The translations under genes and the position numbers were made by a program. A model generated the notes under the pieces. It was not told the DNA's origin. It did no database searches and saw nothing but the letters and a program-made list of their open reading frames with translations. From Micractinium sp. NFX-FRZ (Eukaryota; Chlorophyta; Trebouxiophyceae; Chlorellales; Chlorellaceae), in assembly GCA_029339195.1 (NCBI GenBank), contig JAPTJF010000760.1, positions 1 to 15,897 on the forward strand: 15,897 nt of DNA, written 5' to 3'. Below, one piece after another: positions 1 to 8,946 of the stretch (positions are counted from its first letter, which is position 1; every line of letters starts with the position of its first letter).

Positions 1-627
1 TATCAAAGCCTCCCTCCCTCCTCTCTTTTCTGAAAGTTTGAGTTGCCAAAACAAAAGATCCAGGCGCGGCGGCCTAAACTCTGATATAGAACTGCAGCAC
101 AAAGAAGGAACCACGGGGGATGGGCGGGCGCTCTGTATGGCGGCTTGCAGTTGCATCAGTCACAAGCAGCATGTGCGAGTAGCATCGCCCTGACATGTTA
201 CTCAGGCCAATTTCGCACTTACACTGCACGGACACTGACTTCCATGATGTCTGGTGCGCCTCAGGTCATGCTGGCATCACAAGGGGGCAGCTACAGACAA
301 CACATGCATTACCCGGCCAGCATCACTGAAGTAGGGGCTGCTGGTGGCACCGTTGCAAGTATGATGGTGCATGTGTGATGGCGCCCCACCCACCAAAAAT
401 GCCCTCATCACTCATCCCTCCGCCTCATGATAAAAAATGCTGCCCTTCGATGAAGGCCATTGCCCAATCACGGTCGGCTTGTGGGGTGCAGCATTGGTCA
501 ATGAATGGTCAATGAAGAGCAGAAGTGAGGGGGCGGGTCCCGGTCACAGCAACAGGGTGGGGTCACCCACAACAACACACAAGAGAGTGCACAGCGGGCT
601 ATGGTCACAGCCACATGCAGGCCTGCC
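1..627. other. 3' flank of the ankyrin gene, no gene seen
   Basis: No exon with family similarity or consistent coding bias is visible on either strand. The stretch is less GC-rich than the neighbouring exons and probably holds the 3' UTR of the minus-strand ankyrin gene, followed by intergenic sequence. Short open frames at 145-378 and 437-661 look random: neither has a recognisable domain or a supported splice structure. Confidence 0.5.
219..223 (-). terminator. Candidate TGTAA polyadenylation motif for the ankyrin gene
   Basis: On the minus strand this reads TGTAA, the usual polyadenylation signal of chlorophyte algae. It is the first such motif I find downstream of the ankyrin stop codon, but it lies about 400 bases away, so the assignment is weak. 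Confidence 0.3.
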
Positions 628-2627
628 TCAACCCTCCTCCTCAAAGTTTTCGTCATCATAGTCAAGGGCCACTGCAGCTACCTTGGCCTTCTTAGCCACC
701 GGCTGCCCTGCTGCCTCCGGTTGCCCTGCTGCCGCCGCCGCTGCCGGAGCTGCCGACGCCGCCGCTGCATCGCTGCCCTCGCCCAGCTGCTGCTCACGCT
801 CGCTCGCTGCTTGCTCTCGTGCCAGACGGGCCGCAACCTCTGGTGGCAGCTCTGCTCCAATCACAGGAGCTGCTGCGTCGCCGGCCTCGGCCCCCGCCTT
901 GGACCCCTCCGGCAGCTCTTGCTGCTGCGGTGTGTGGGCCGCTGGCGCCGGCTGCTGCTGCCGGTGGGGCGCCGCCTCACCCTCACGCGGCCGCCGCAGG
1001 TTGCGCTCCTTCTTCTTCTGCTGCTTGCTGGCGTCGACGGCATCTGCGCAGCAAAAACACAATTTACCACGGGTGAGGACCAGCCTGGGTGGCCTTTAGT
1101 AGGCCCTTCCAGCAGCAGGAAGTCTGCTATGAGCACAGAGGAGCACCGCGTAGCGCAATGCCAACGGCACTGGCAGAGCCCAAAGGCAGCAGCACCAACA
1201 GGCACTGCTCAAGCATCAAGCCCGAGTCTTCCATGCGCGAAGCGCCGCCAGCTGTGCAGGCGGCCCACTCACTGCCGGCGGCGGAGGCGTCGCACTGAGC
1301 CAGCCCCTCCTCTTGATACCCTCCCGGTAAGCCTCACAGCCCCTCCGGACGCTAATGGCCTCTCAGCCCCTCCTCAACCTCCCAGGTATGAAGATCCCCC
1401 AAGGCCTGCCAGCACAAGGACACACATCCCACTCACTGCCAGCGGTGGAGGCGTCGCGCTGCGCCTGCGCCTCCACCAGCAGCTGCCTCAGCTCCTCGTC
1501 CTGGCACACACCGGCAGCCGTCATCCCGCGGCGGTCGGTGGAGGAGGGGTCTGCCTTGCGCTCCAGCAGCAGCTCCACAGTTTCCTTGAAGCCTGCGGCA
1601 AGGCAAGGGCGTAAACATGCAGGTTGACAAACTGAAGTTGCATCGCACAAGTGACTCATGTCCGCCAGCAGCTGCTGCAGCTGCACGGTGACGGAAGTCC
1701 TGCACCATAATTGAAACGCTACAAAGGCCAGGCGGCTGGTGTTCCGGGCAGAGCAAAGTCAGCCTGGCGCTCGGGCTGTTGTTCCATGAGGAATGCAGCC
1801 CAGCTGAGGGAGAAATGCGCACACGACAAGTCTCAAGGAGACCACAGAGCTGCAGCAGTAGAGGCAGCAGCAGGACTAGCAGCCACCCTCCAGGCGGCCG
1901 CAGCGCCAGAAGCCGTGGCCCCTCCTGCACTCCCCTCCAGGCGCTGGCTGGCTCACCGTGCTTGGCTGCGATGACGAGAGCGTTGCTTCCGTTGCGCATC
2001 TTGGAGTTCACCTTCAGGCCTGTGGAACACATCAAATACAGCGCGTGGGCCAAGTGGGGCAAACTCAGCGCACCGATTAGCAGCGCGGCTCATAACACTC
2101 ACTCCCCCCTGCACGACGTCCACCAAACGCGAGGCCCACTGGAAGCGGCCAGGGCGCGCACCGCACACGCACCCGCGTTGAGCAGCCAGCGGATGACATC
2201 GGTTTGCCCCTTCATTGCGGCAAAGTGGAGGGCATTCATGTTGTCCTGTGCGCTGGCCTGGGGGTCGGCGCCGGCAGCCAGCAACGCCTTCACACACTCC
2301 ACCTGCCCAGCCCATGAGGCCAGATGCAGCGCGGTGCGGCGCTGCAGGGAGGGGGCAGCGTCGCACGGCAGGGGGGATCCGGGTCAAGTCACGTGTGTTT
2401 GTCTGCAGTTCATGCAGAAGAACGCACGGGCTGCACGAACGCATGCCCAGCCGCTCAGCACTGCCGGCCATGCCACCGCCACCCCCACAAACGGCTAGCA
2501 CCCGGCAGCCCAGCAACCGGCGGCTCACGTGAGCATCTCGCAGCTCCAGGCTGACCCCCTCGCCGATCTGGGCAGTCAACGCCACGACATCGCCCTTCCT
2601 GGCGGCATCGTGCAGCGGGAAGGACAT
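628..2627 (-). CDS. Ankyrin-repeat protein with charged C-terminal tail
   Basis: Five exons join in frame on the minus strand: 2627-2529, 2341-2173, 2019-1957, 1592-1437 and 1043-628. All introns are GT-AG, with phases 0, 1, 1, 1, and the product is 300 aa. Residues about 3-155 form four clear ankyrin repeats plus a degenerate fifth; typical cores are TALHLASWAGQVECVKALL, NALHFAAMKGQTDVIRWLL and ALVIAAKHGFKETVELLL. The rest (about 160-300) is Ala/Gln/Glu-rich and disordered. It has a basic patch (KQQKKKERNLRRPR), a second one (KKAKV), and an acidic end (DYDDENFEEEG). Ankyrin repeats bind partner proteins; no catalytic domain is seen, so the partner and role are unknown. There is no signal peptide or membrane helix, which suggests a cytosolic or nuclear protein. 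The start is the first ATG before repeat one. The gene is divergent from the dihydroorotate dehydrogenase gene. The join of exon 4 to exon 5 is the least certain, because the 393-base intron between them holds a partial copy of the end of exon 4. Confidence 0.85.
1264..1298 (-). repeat. Partial copy of ankyrin exon 4 3' end and donor
   Basis: This stretch repeats 1428-1462 with a few substitutions, offset by 164 bases. The source segment holds the last codons of exon 4 (DASTAG) and its donor; the copy lies in the following intron and keeps the sequence GGCA followed by GTGAGTGGG. Confidence 0.75.
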
Positions 2628-3002
2628 GGCGGGTGGTGGCGGCGGCGTAGCGGGGCAGCGGCGCTGAGCGGCGGTGGGGAGAGCTCTGTCTGGAGCGCCT
2701 GCTTGCTGGGCGCTGCACTGGATGGATCCGATTAGTATGCAGAGAGAGAGTGCAGGTGTGCTGGAAGAAGAAGCCTCGTTGCTGGCAGCTTCAACCGGGA
2801 GGAGCAGGCAAACCGGGCTTGGAGGCGTTCCAATGTATGTAAAGTGCTTTGATGTGCCAAGCGAGCTGCAGAAACCGCCCGATGAGCCCCCCAGGAGCGA
2901 GCACGGCAGCAAAAGAAAGCGAGCTGCACGGTCTTTGGCCTGCCGCTGCTGGTGCCCTCCTCCCTTTTGCATGCGTTGTTTTCTCAATCGTGCCGATCAA
3001 AG
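2628..3002. promoter_or_regulatory. Shared divergent promoter, ankyrin gene and PYRD
   Basis: The two start codons point away from each other across 375 bases, so both promoters and both 5' UTRs must lie here unless there are distant untranslated exons. I see no convincing TATA box. On the plus side an ATG at 2971 lies upstream of, and out of frame with, the chosen PYRD start, so it would be an upstream overlapping frame if transcription starts before it. Confidence 0.55.
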
Positions 3003-6000
3003 ATGTCGGCCTTGCGCACGTTCTTGGTGGGTGGCTCCTGTAGAGCCCTGCAGTCGGGCCGGCCCACCCAGCAGCGCAGCCAGGTGCATCCTCGGCCCAT
3101 TTCGCCACTCAGCCATGAGATACACAGTATGCCGATGCGCCAGGGTGCGCGGGGAGCCGCCAACGCCCGCTTCTCACCCGCCACCGCCTGCCGCCGCCCC
3201 TGCCTGTGCCTCCCTGCCCGCCCGCCTGCCCTGCAGCGGCGCGCCAGCTATGTGGCTGCCGGCGGGGCCGTGGGCACACTGATGGCTTATAGAAAGGACC
3301 TGAAGCAGCTGGAGTTTGACCTGGCCTCGGCCACGGGTGAGTCATTGGGGGGAGGGGATGAGCGAGAAGGAGCGGGCGGTTGGCGGGAGCGGGAGCCTTG
3401 CGTGTGAAGGAGTGTGCGGCACGTGGCATCTCTCCAACCTCGCGCACTGCCCCACCACCCCTTTGTGCTGCAACTGCTTGTTGGGGGGGCATCTCCCACC
3501 AGTCGGCACCTTGCCTGCCAATTGCACGGTGCCCTCCCGCACACTCCCTCTCTCCAACTCTCACCCTGCAAACCCACATGTATGTGCCCCCTCCGTGCAG
3601 GCCCCCTGGTGCGCCTGCTCGATGTGGAGACATCCCACAAGGTCGGCATCCTGGCTGCCAAGCTGGGCTTTTTCCCCCGTGAGACCCGCCCCGACCCGCC
3701 CTCCCTGCGCACCACTGTGTGGGGCCGAGAGTTCCCAAACCCCCTGGGTGAGCCCCTCTGCCCGTCGGCTGGATAGTTTGCTGCTGCGGTGTAGATGTTG
3801 GGCAGTGCGTGTCAGTTGGTTCGTGTGCGGCTCTCCTGTGCAACAGGAGCGTCAAGCGGTGTGTTCAGAGCTCAAGAAGTATCCTCTCCCCACTTGGCCC
3901 CTCCCTGCCTCCCTGCCTCCCTCCCTGTGAATCTCCCTCAACTTTCAACTCTGTGAAGCTTCTGGCAGAGCCTGGTGGCGTCCGGGCCCCACCCATTCTG
4001 CACTTTTTTATCACTCCCTCCCTCCCTCCCTCCCTCCCTCCCTCCCTCCCCACCTCCCCCAGGCGTGGCTGCCGGCTTTGACAAGGACGCCGAGGTGGTG
4101 CAGCCGCTGCTGACACTCACTCAATCGGCACTACTTACTCATTCCCTCCCTCCCTCCCTCCCTCCCGCCCTCCCCCACGCCTCACGTATGAAGAACGTGG
4201 CAAAGCCCGTGCTGAAACGGTGGAGGGTCACCATTCCGCTAGTTCACTCATCACCTCCCTCCCTCCCTCCCTCCCTCCCCCAGGCGTGGCTGCCGGCTTT
4301 GACAAGGACGCCGAAGTGGTGGAGCCGCTGCTGGCGCTGGGCTTTGGGTTTGTGGAGATCGGCAGCGTGACGCCGCTGCCGCAGCCGGGCAACCCCAAGC
4401 CCCGCGCCTTCCGCATGACCGAGTATGGGTGAGCCGCAGCGGAGCCTGGGTGGGCGAATGCAGGGCGGGGCAGTGGCCAGGGCAACCTGAAGCCCACCGC
4501 TCGACCGAGCCTGGGTGACCCGCAGCGGAGCCTGGGGGTCATGGTCAAGGGCAGGGTGGGGGCAGTGGCCAGGGCAACCCCATGCCCTCCGCATGTCCCA
4601 TTTTTGGGTGAGGCTGGGTTGTGAAACTTGAGTATCCCCGTGAATTGGGCGGAGGGCAGGCGCAGGAATGGAGGGCAGTGGCAGGCCGCCCCCCTGCTGT
4701 GTACTCTGCCTGCCCCCCGTTTTGGAGCTTGAGGGGTGAGGACACGATGGCCCGCCTGCTTCCCACGCCTCACACCTTGCGTCTCCCTCTCTTCTTCCTT
4801 CTGATCCATTTGCAGAGCCGTGATCAACCGCTATGGCTTCAACAGCGAGGGTGTGGATGCGGTGGCTGAGCGGCTGGCGGCGCTGCGTGCACGCCAGGCG
4901 GGCGCGGCAGCGGGTGCCTTCCCGGCGGGCATGCTGGGCGTCAACCTTGGGAAGAACAAGACGAGCGAGGACGCGGCGGCAGGTGGGCGTCCTTACTTGT
5001 TGGCTTCTCTGTCTGGTGTGAGGAGGTGTGTAGAGGTGTGAAGAGGTGGTGGGTGGGTGGCAGGACGAGGATCGGCGGCAGGCAAGCGCAAGAGCTTGCC
5101 ACAATGGGTGTGTGGGTTGGGGGCTGTGAGGGCCCGCTGGGCATGAACCTTGGGAAGTTCGAGACGAGTGTGTTGGACGCGCCAGCAGGTTCCACGGCTT
5201 GAGCTGCCCCCGCCTCCCCTCTGCCTGCGCGCGCACTGCCGCATCGGCGTTACCAAGCGGGGAGCCTCGCGCCTCCCCCATTGCGCATGCATGCGGTACT
5301 TGCAACCCGTCCCACCCCATCAAACAGCTTCCCCGTCTCCCCCACGCCATGCACCGCAGATTACTGCGTGGGCGTGACCAAGCTTGGCCGGTTTGCCGAC
5401 TACCTGGTCATCAACATCTCGTCACCCAACACGCCTGGTGAGCGCACGGATACGCTGCTGGTGCTTGTGTGTGTGTGCTGCACTGGGGGAGTAGGGCCTG
5501 GTGCTCTTTGGCCGGCGTCGCCAGCTTGTGTGTGTGTGTGTGTGTGCAGCACTGGGGGTGCAGGGCCTGGTGCCGTCCCCACCTAGCCGCCCCCGACCTC
5601 TCTCTCCAGCCCTTGCCTCCACCATGACACATCAAAGCAAATCAAATAAAAATCACCATCTTTTTATACCATGACCGCCGACCCGTCCCCTGGGCATCCC
5701 CTCTTGCCCGCCCCGCAGGCCTGCGCATGCTGCAGGGGCGGCAGGAGCTGGAGACGCTGGTGAAGAGCGTGAAGCAGGCATGCGTGTTTGTTACCATCCT
5801 GCAGCTGCTCATCGTGATTGGGGGAAGAGGGGGATAAGGGAGTGGTTATATTGGATGATTGGGATGTGTGGGGAGGAGCTGGAAACGCTGGCGAAGAGCG
5901 TGAAGCAGGTACATGTGTTTGTTATCATCCTGCAGTTTTGCGTTCAAGGTGGGTGGGGGAAGGGGGTTTGAGGGAGTGGTTGGGTGTGAGCGGGTGTGGG

Positions 6001-7912
6001 GGAGCAGCAGACGCTGGTCGAGAGCGTGAAGCCCTCACAACCCGCCACCTCACTGCAATTGCAGTGACGAACTTGCCCGATGCATTTCGCGTGATGGCAC
6101 GCACGCGTGCATTGCGGCACAGCGTGCCTTCCTGCCGCTCTCCCCCTACCACCTCGCCCCACCCTCGCCTGCGCCTGCCTCCCCGCCCCCCCGCAGACGC
6201 GCGACGGCATGAAGTGGGACGCTCGCGGCCCTCCCCCACTGCTGGTCAAGATTGCGCCCGACCTCACCCAGGACGACATGTCTGGTGAGTGTCATGTAGT
6301 AAATGTAGTCTATCTTGCAAGCAAATATGCAATGAGTACAGTGAATAGTCGGTATGTGGGGTGGCGGGGCCTTGCTGCTGGTCACAAAGTGCGCCTGGTG
6401 TCTCACTTGGTGCGTCATGGGCTGATAGTTACTCTGCTCTTCCCTTCCGTGCACCCTCCCTGTGCCATCCGCAGACATTGCTGCTGTGGCGCTGCAGCAG
6501 GGGGTGGACGGGCTGATTGTGAGCAACACCACCATCACGCGGCCCGGGGCCATTGCGGAGCACCCCGTGGGCAAGGAGGTGCGCCTTCATCTCTAGATGC
6601 CTGGGATGGGGCCAGGAATTGGCGAGGGGGGTTGCCTAGAACACGACTCCGGTGCACATGCACCCAAAAGTGGCCCTTGATTGGGCGTCAACAGACACCT
6701 GGTAACGAGAGGGGGTTGGGTGGCGGAGGAGGGGGTGCATGCATGCGTGCGCCGCCGGGGGGGGCGGGCGGCCACTGCTGGGCACGCGGCGGGCCCAGGA
6801 GGCTGGTGCAGCGGCGGGGCAGCGTGCATGGATGCCTGTGTGGGTGTGCTGGCTGGCTGAGTAGATTCGTGGTGCTCCGGATATGTAGTGTGCTCACCCA
6901 CCTGCACAGCCCCTGCCCTCCCATCCCGCCCCCCTGCTCCCCCCTGCAGGTGGGCGGCCTCAACGGGCGGCCCCGGTTTGCAATGGCCACTTACAGTGCT
7001 GCGTGAGATGCATTTGCTCACCCACCTGCCCACCCCATGCACTCCCTTCCCCCTCTTGTGTGCCGCCTGCAGGCTGGCGGCCTCAGCGGGCGGCCCCTCT
7101 TCGAGATGGCCACACAAGTGCTGCGCGAGATGTATGTTCTCACAAAGGGGCAGCTGCCGATTGTGGGCGTGGGCGGCGTGGGCAGCGGGGCAGACGCGTA
7201 TGCCAAGATCCGCGCAGGTGGGGTGCCCAGTCATCTTCCGGTGTCATGTCTCAGTTTGCTGAAGTGGTGGGTGGTGGATGGTGTTGGTGTGGAAGGGGTG
7301 CCAAGAATGCGCACAGGTGCGGGGGGGCCGACTGTTTTGTGAAGGTATTGGTTCTCCGCGTGCTGAAGGGGTGGGTGGGTGGATGGGTGTCTAGGTGTGG
7401 AAGGGGTGCCAAGAATGTGCACAGGTGCGGGGCCCGACTATTGTATAAAAGTGTTGGGTGCCCAGTCATCTTCCGGTGTCATGTCTCAGTTTGCTGAAAG
7501 GGTGGGTGGGTGAATGGGTGTCTAGGTGTGGAAGGGGTGCCAAGTGGCGCACAGGTGTGCAAGGGTGCGGCCTGGTTCTGCATCGCTGGGAGGCGGCAGC
7601 CAGAGTGCCGCAGCTGAGCCCCGCCTTTGAGCGAGAGACCAATCAAATGGCTGCAAAGCTACTATGTGTAGCGCTTATTTTGTGCTTGCCTTGGACGCAC
7701 CTGCAGGCGCCTCCCTGGTTGAGCTTTACAGCTCCTTTGCCTTCGAGGGGCCCAAGCTGGTGCCCCGGGTCAAGCGCGAGCTGGCGGCGCTGCTGGAGCG
7801 GGACGGGTTTGCCAGCGTGGCGGACGCGGTGGGGGCAGACCACCGCAAGGAGGGAGGGGCGGCGGCCGCCGCCAAGGCGGGGGCGAAGCAGATGGCGGGG
7901 GCGGCGGCGTGA
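3003..7912 (+). CDS. PYRD: Dihydroorotate dehydrogenase (quinone), mitochondrial, class 2
   Basis: It oxidises dihydroorotate to orotate with FMN and passes electrons to ubiquinone at the mitochondrial inner membrane (de novo pyrimidine synthesis, step four). The exons are 3003-3083, 3237-3336, 3601-3747, 4284-4428, 4816-4982, 5360-5437, 5719-5777, 6197-6284, 6475-6578, 7073-7217 and 7707-7912, giving 439 aa, a normal class 2 length. Residues 1-30 look like a presequence (Arg/Ser/Gln-rich). Residues 31-45 ([15 protein letters not shown]) form a short membrane anchor. Barrel motifs follow in order: AGFDKDAE (113-120), [46 protein letters not shown] with Ser235 as the expected catalytic base, [27 protein letters not shown] and the phosphate-binding [18 protein letters not shown]. 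The C-terminus ends in an unusual Ala/Lys-rich tail. The first intron is uncertain: it is 153 bases, in frame and open. Exon 7 has either a GC donor at 5778 or a GT donor at 5784. Many introns carry partial exon copies. Confidence 0.95.
4014..4281 (+). repeat. Three (CCCT)n tracts before real and copied acceptors
   Basis: Tracts of repeated CCCT lie at about 4014-4056, 4143-4172 and 4254-4280. The first precedes a copied acceptor (AG at 4061-4062) and the last precedes the real acceptor of exon 4 (AG at 4282-4283). They act as polypyrimidine tracts and may also have promoted slippage or unequal pairing. Confidence 0.85.
4063..4119 (+). repeat. Truncated copy of PYRD exon 4 5' end
   Basis: These bases repeat 4284-4340 with a handful of mismatches and encode [16 protein letters not shown] against [16 protein letters not shown] in the real exon. 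The copied acceptor and C/T tract are intact, but similarity ends abruptly after about 57 bases. The copy does not continue into the essential [15 protein letters not shown] motif, so it cannot replace the exon. Offset is 221 bases. Confidence 0.9.
4429..4620 (+). repeat. Two decayed copies of PYRD exon 4 3' end and donor
   Basis: The exon 4 end (GGGCAACCCCAAGCCC, then CGCATGACC and TATGGGTGAGC) recurs in degraded form at about 4479-4522 and 4570-4617. Both copies keep GGGCAACC, a CCC-rich middle and a terminal GGGTGA donor-like string. Shared flanks (GCAGTGGCCAGGGCAACC at 4471-4488 and 4562-4579; CGCAGCGGAGCCTGGG near 4435 and 4521) confirm a tandem unit of roughly 90 bases. Confidence 0.7.
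5139..5189 (+). repeat. Partial copy of PYRD exon 5 3' end and donor
   Basis: The stretch around AACCTTGGGAAG is a diverged copy of the end of exon 5 ([17 protein letters not shown], 4931-4982), reading [17 protein letters not shown]. The junction survives as GCAG followed by GTTCC. A weaker similar piece with GGCGGCAG sits at about 5063-5082. Confidence 0.7.
5231..5268 (+). repeat. Diverged copy of PYRD exon 6 5' end
   Basis: This piece, upstream of exon 6 in the same intron, translates to [10 protein letters not shown] against [10 protein letters not shown] at the start of exon 6 (5360 on). It follows a C/T-rich stretch, as a copied acceptor would, but the AG has been lost. Confidence 0.55.
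5466..5575 (+). repeat. Intronic tandem duplication with (TG)n tracts
   Basis: In the intron after exon 6, a unit of about 60 bases starting with a TG run and continuing GCACTGGGGG, then GGGCCTGGTG, occurs twice (about 5466-5505 and 5526-5571). The second copy carries the longer TG microsatellite at 5526-5546. Confidence 0.8.
5876..6031 (+). repeat. Two more tandem copies of PYRD exon 7 3' end
   Basis: The exon 7 end (GAGCTGGAGACGCTGG, then GAGCGTGAAGCAG; 5745-5777) recurs at 5876-5908 and, more decayed, at 6002-6031. Periods are 131 and 126 bases, and the intronic flank (GTGTTTGTTA, CATCCTGCAG, GGGAGTGGTT) is copied as well. The second copy has a canonical donor (CAG then GTACAT), while the real exon has CAG then GCATGC. 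The third has lost its donor. Confidence 0.9.
6891..7014 (+). repeat. Decayed duplicate of PYRD exon 10 5' end with acceptor
   Basis: A tandem unit of 123-124 bases holds a C/T tract, an intact CTGCAG acceptor (6944-6949) and a copy of the start of exon 10 ([14 protein letters not shown] against [14 protein letters not shown]). A one-base insertion after the ATGGCCAC stretch shifts the frame, and TGA follows at once (7004-7006). The real copy is the next unit, at 7015 onward. If spliced in, this pseudo-exon would end translation. Confidence 0.9.
7218..7555 (+). repeat. Array of PYRD exon 10 3' end and donor copies
   Basis: The exon 10 end (TGCCAAGATCCGCGCAG, 7201-7217) recurs at 7299-7316, 7408-7423 and 7539-7553, each time followed by GTG. 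Between them GTGGGTGG-rich spacers repeat, and a 41-base intronic segment containing CCCAGTCATCTTCCGG occurs identically at about 7222-7262 and 7457-7497. The first decoy donor is in frame with the exon. Confidence 0.9.
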
Positions 7913-8263
7913 TGAGCGGGCAGCCGGCAACTGGCCTTTGTTGTGCTGCTTTTAAGGTGGCTAGCAAGGCAGGGTCTGGGGGCGCAGGCCTGCATGTGTG
8001 TGCACTTGGGGCCCTTGGATAGGGGCAGCCGCGCGCCGCCTGCCCCGCCCTGCCCATCCGCCTCCTCGCCTGCCTCGAACCGCCCACCCCGGAGGCAACA
8101 CTTGCTGTTTAGCACTTCTTTTGCAATGCACCCGCCTGCTCGCTTCCTACCCACCCATTAGCAGCGGCAAATGATTTGTACCAGTCAATGCAACCTAACA
8201 CCACAGTCGCCCGTGCATGCTGCCCAGCATGCCTGCACGCATGTTTGGCCCCCTTTGTTGGCC

Positions 8264-8299
8264 ACCTCACCTCACCTCACCTCACTTCACCTCACCTCA
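8264..8299. repeat. (CTCAC)n pentanucleotide microsatellite
   Basis: Six to seven units of CTCAC, one carrying a C-to-T change (CTCACTTCAC), lie in the convergent intergenic region. Confidence 0.9.
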
Positions 8300-8653
8300 T
8301 CGCCTGCCTGCGCACGCCCCACATTTGATGCGGCCTGCCGCTCCCCTTGCACATGCATCCCCCCTATGATGCCGCGACTCAACCCGACTTGACCCGCCTG
8401 CCCTGCCCTGGCAATGCCAATGCACTGATGCACATGTCATGTGATCTTGGCACTGATGCCGGCAAGGGCTGACCTCCGGTGGTAGCACAGTAGTGGGGGC
8501 GTGGGGCACTGCCTCCTTCGGTGGCTCGTCCCTCGATCATCTAACGCAACAGTGCAGCAGTCAGTGTTGCAAATGCATCCTGCCTAAAGCGCGCCCAGCC
8601 ACCCCTCCCTGGCAACACCGTGTTCTTGCTCTTGCTAGCGCAGGATGGATTGA

Positions 8654-8658
8654 TTACA
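8654..8658 (-). terminator. Candidate TGTAA polyadenylation motif, small membrane protein gene
   Basis: The minus strand reads TGTAA about 290 bases past the stop codon at 8947, followed by an A/T-richer stretch. Motif and spacing fit a chlorophyte 3' UTR. Confidence 0.5.
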
Positions 8659-8946
8659 TGCATTCATTCTCACAAGTGGGCATACATTTCAAGTCCTCAA
8701 AAAAACTGCCAGCAAAGGTACACGGGCCCCAGGCGGGGCACCGGCTGCCGTTCGCGCACACAGGGCCACCGCAGGCACACGGCAGGGTTGGCGTCAGTAT
8801 CTCTGCACAGCGTCATCATCAGCATCGTCTTCTCAGTCTGGTGTGCAGCCAGCTGCGGGCACGGCAACATGTGGCTGCGCCCGCCAGCTGACACCACTCC
8901 ATCGACTCAAACAGCAGCATTCCAAGTCTGATAGAAGCCTCGTGCT

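Larger units (their letters stand above)
7913..8946. other. Convergent 3' intergenic region
   Basis: PYRD ends on the left and the small minus-strand gene ends on the right, so this stretch holds both 3' UTRs. No TGTAA is found in the first 400 bases after the PYRD stop; the nearest look-alike is TTGTACC near 8175. I see no further gene: the short frames here lack domains and coding bias. Confidence 0.6.

Noticed and set aside
1264..1298. Extra ankyrin exon between exons 4 and 5
   Set aside because: It resembles the end of exon 4 with a donor but has no matching full exon upstream. Direct joining of exon 4 to exon 5 preserves the frame.
601..1614. Long plus-strand open frame of 337 codons
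   Set aside because: It is antisense to ankyrin exons 4-5 and their introns. Composition is Arg/Leu/Pro/Cys-rich without domains, as expected for a GC-rich shadow frame.
2971..3002. Upstream ATG as the true PYRD start
   Set aside because: It is 32 bases before the chosen ATG and out of frame. The downstream ATG with AAAG before it leads directly into a presequence-like N-terminus.
4244..5350. Long minus-strand open frame of 368 codons
   Set aside because: It runs antisense across PYRD exons 4 and 5 and the intronic repeats; no domain, and the true frame on the other strand has clear family motifs.
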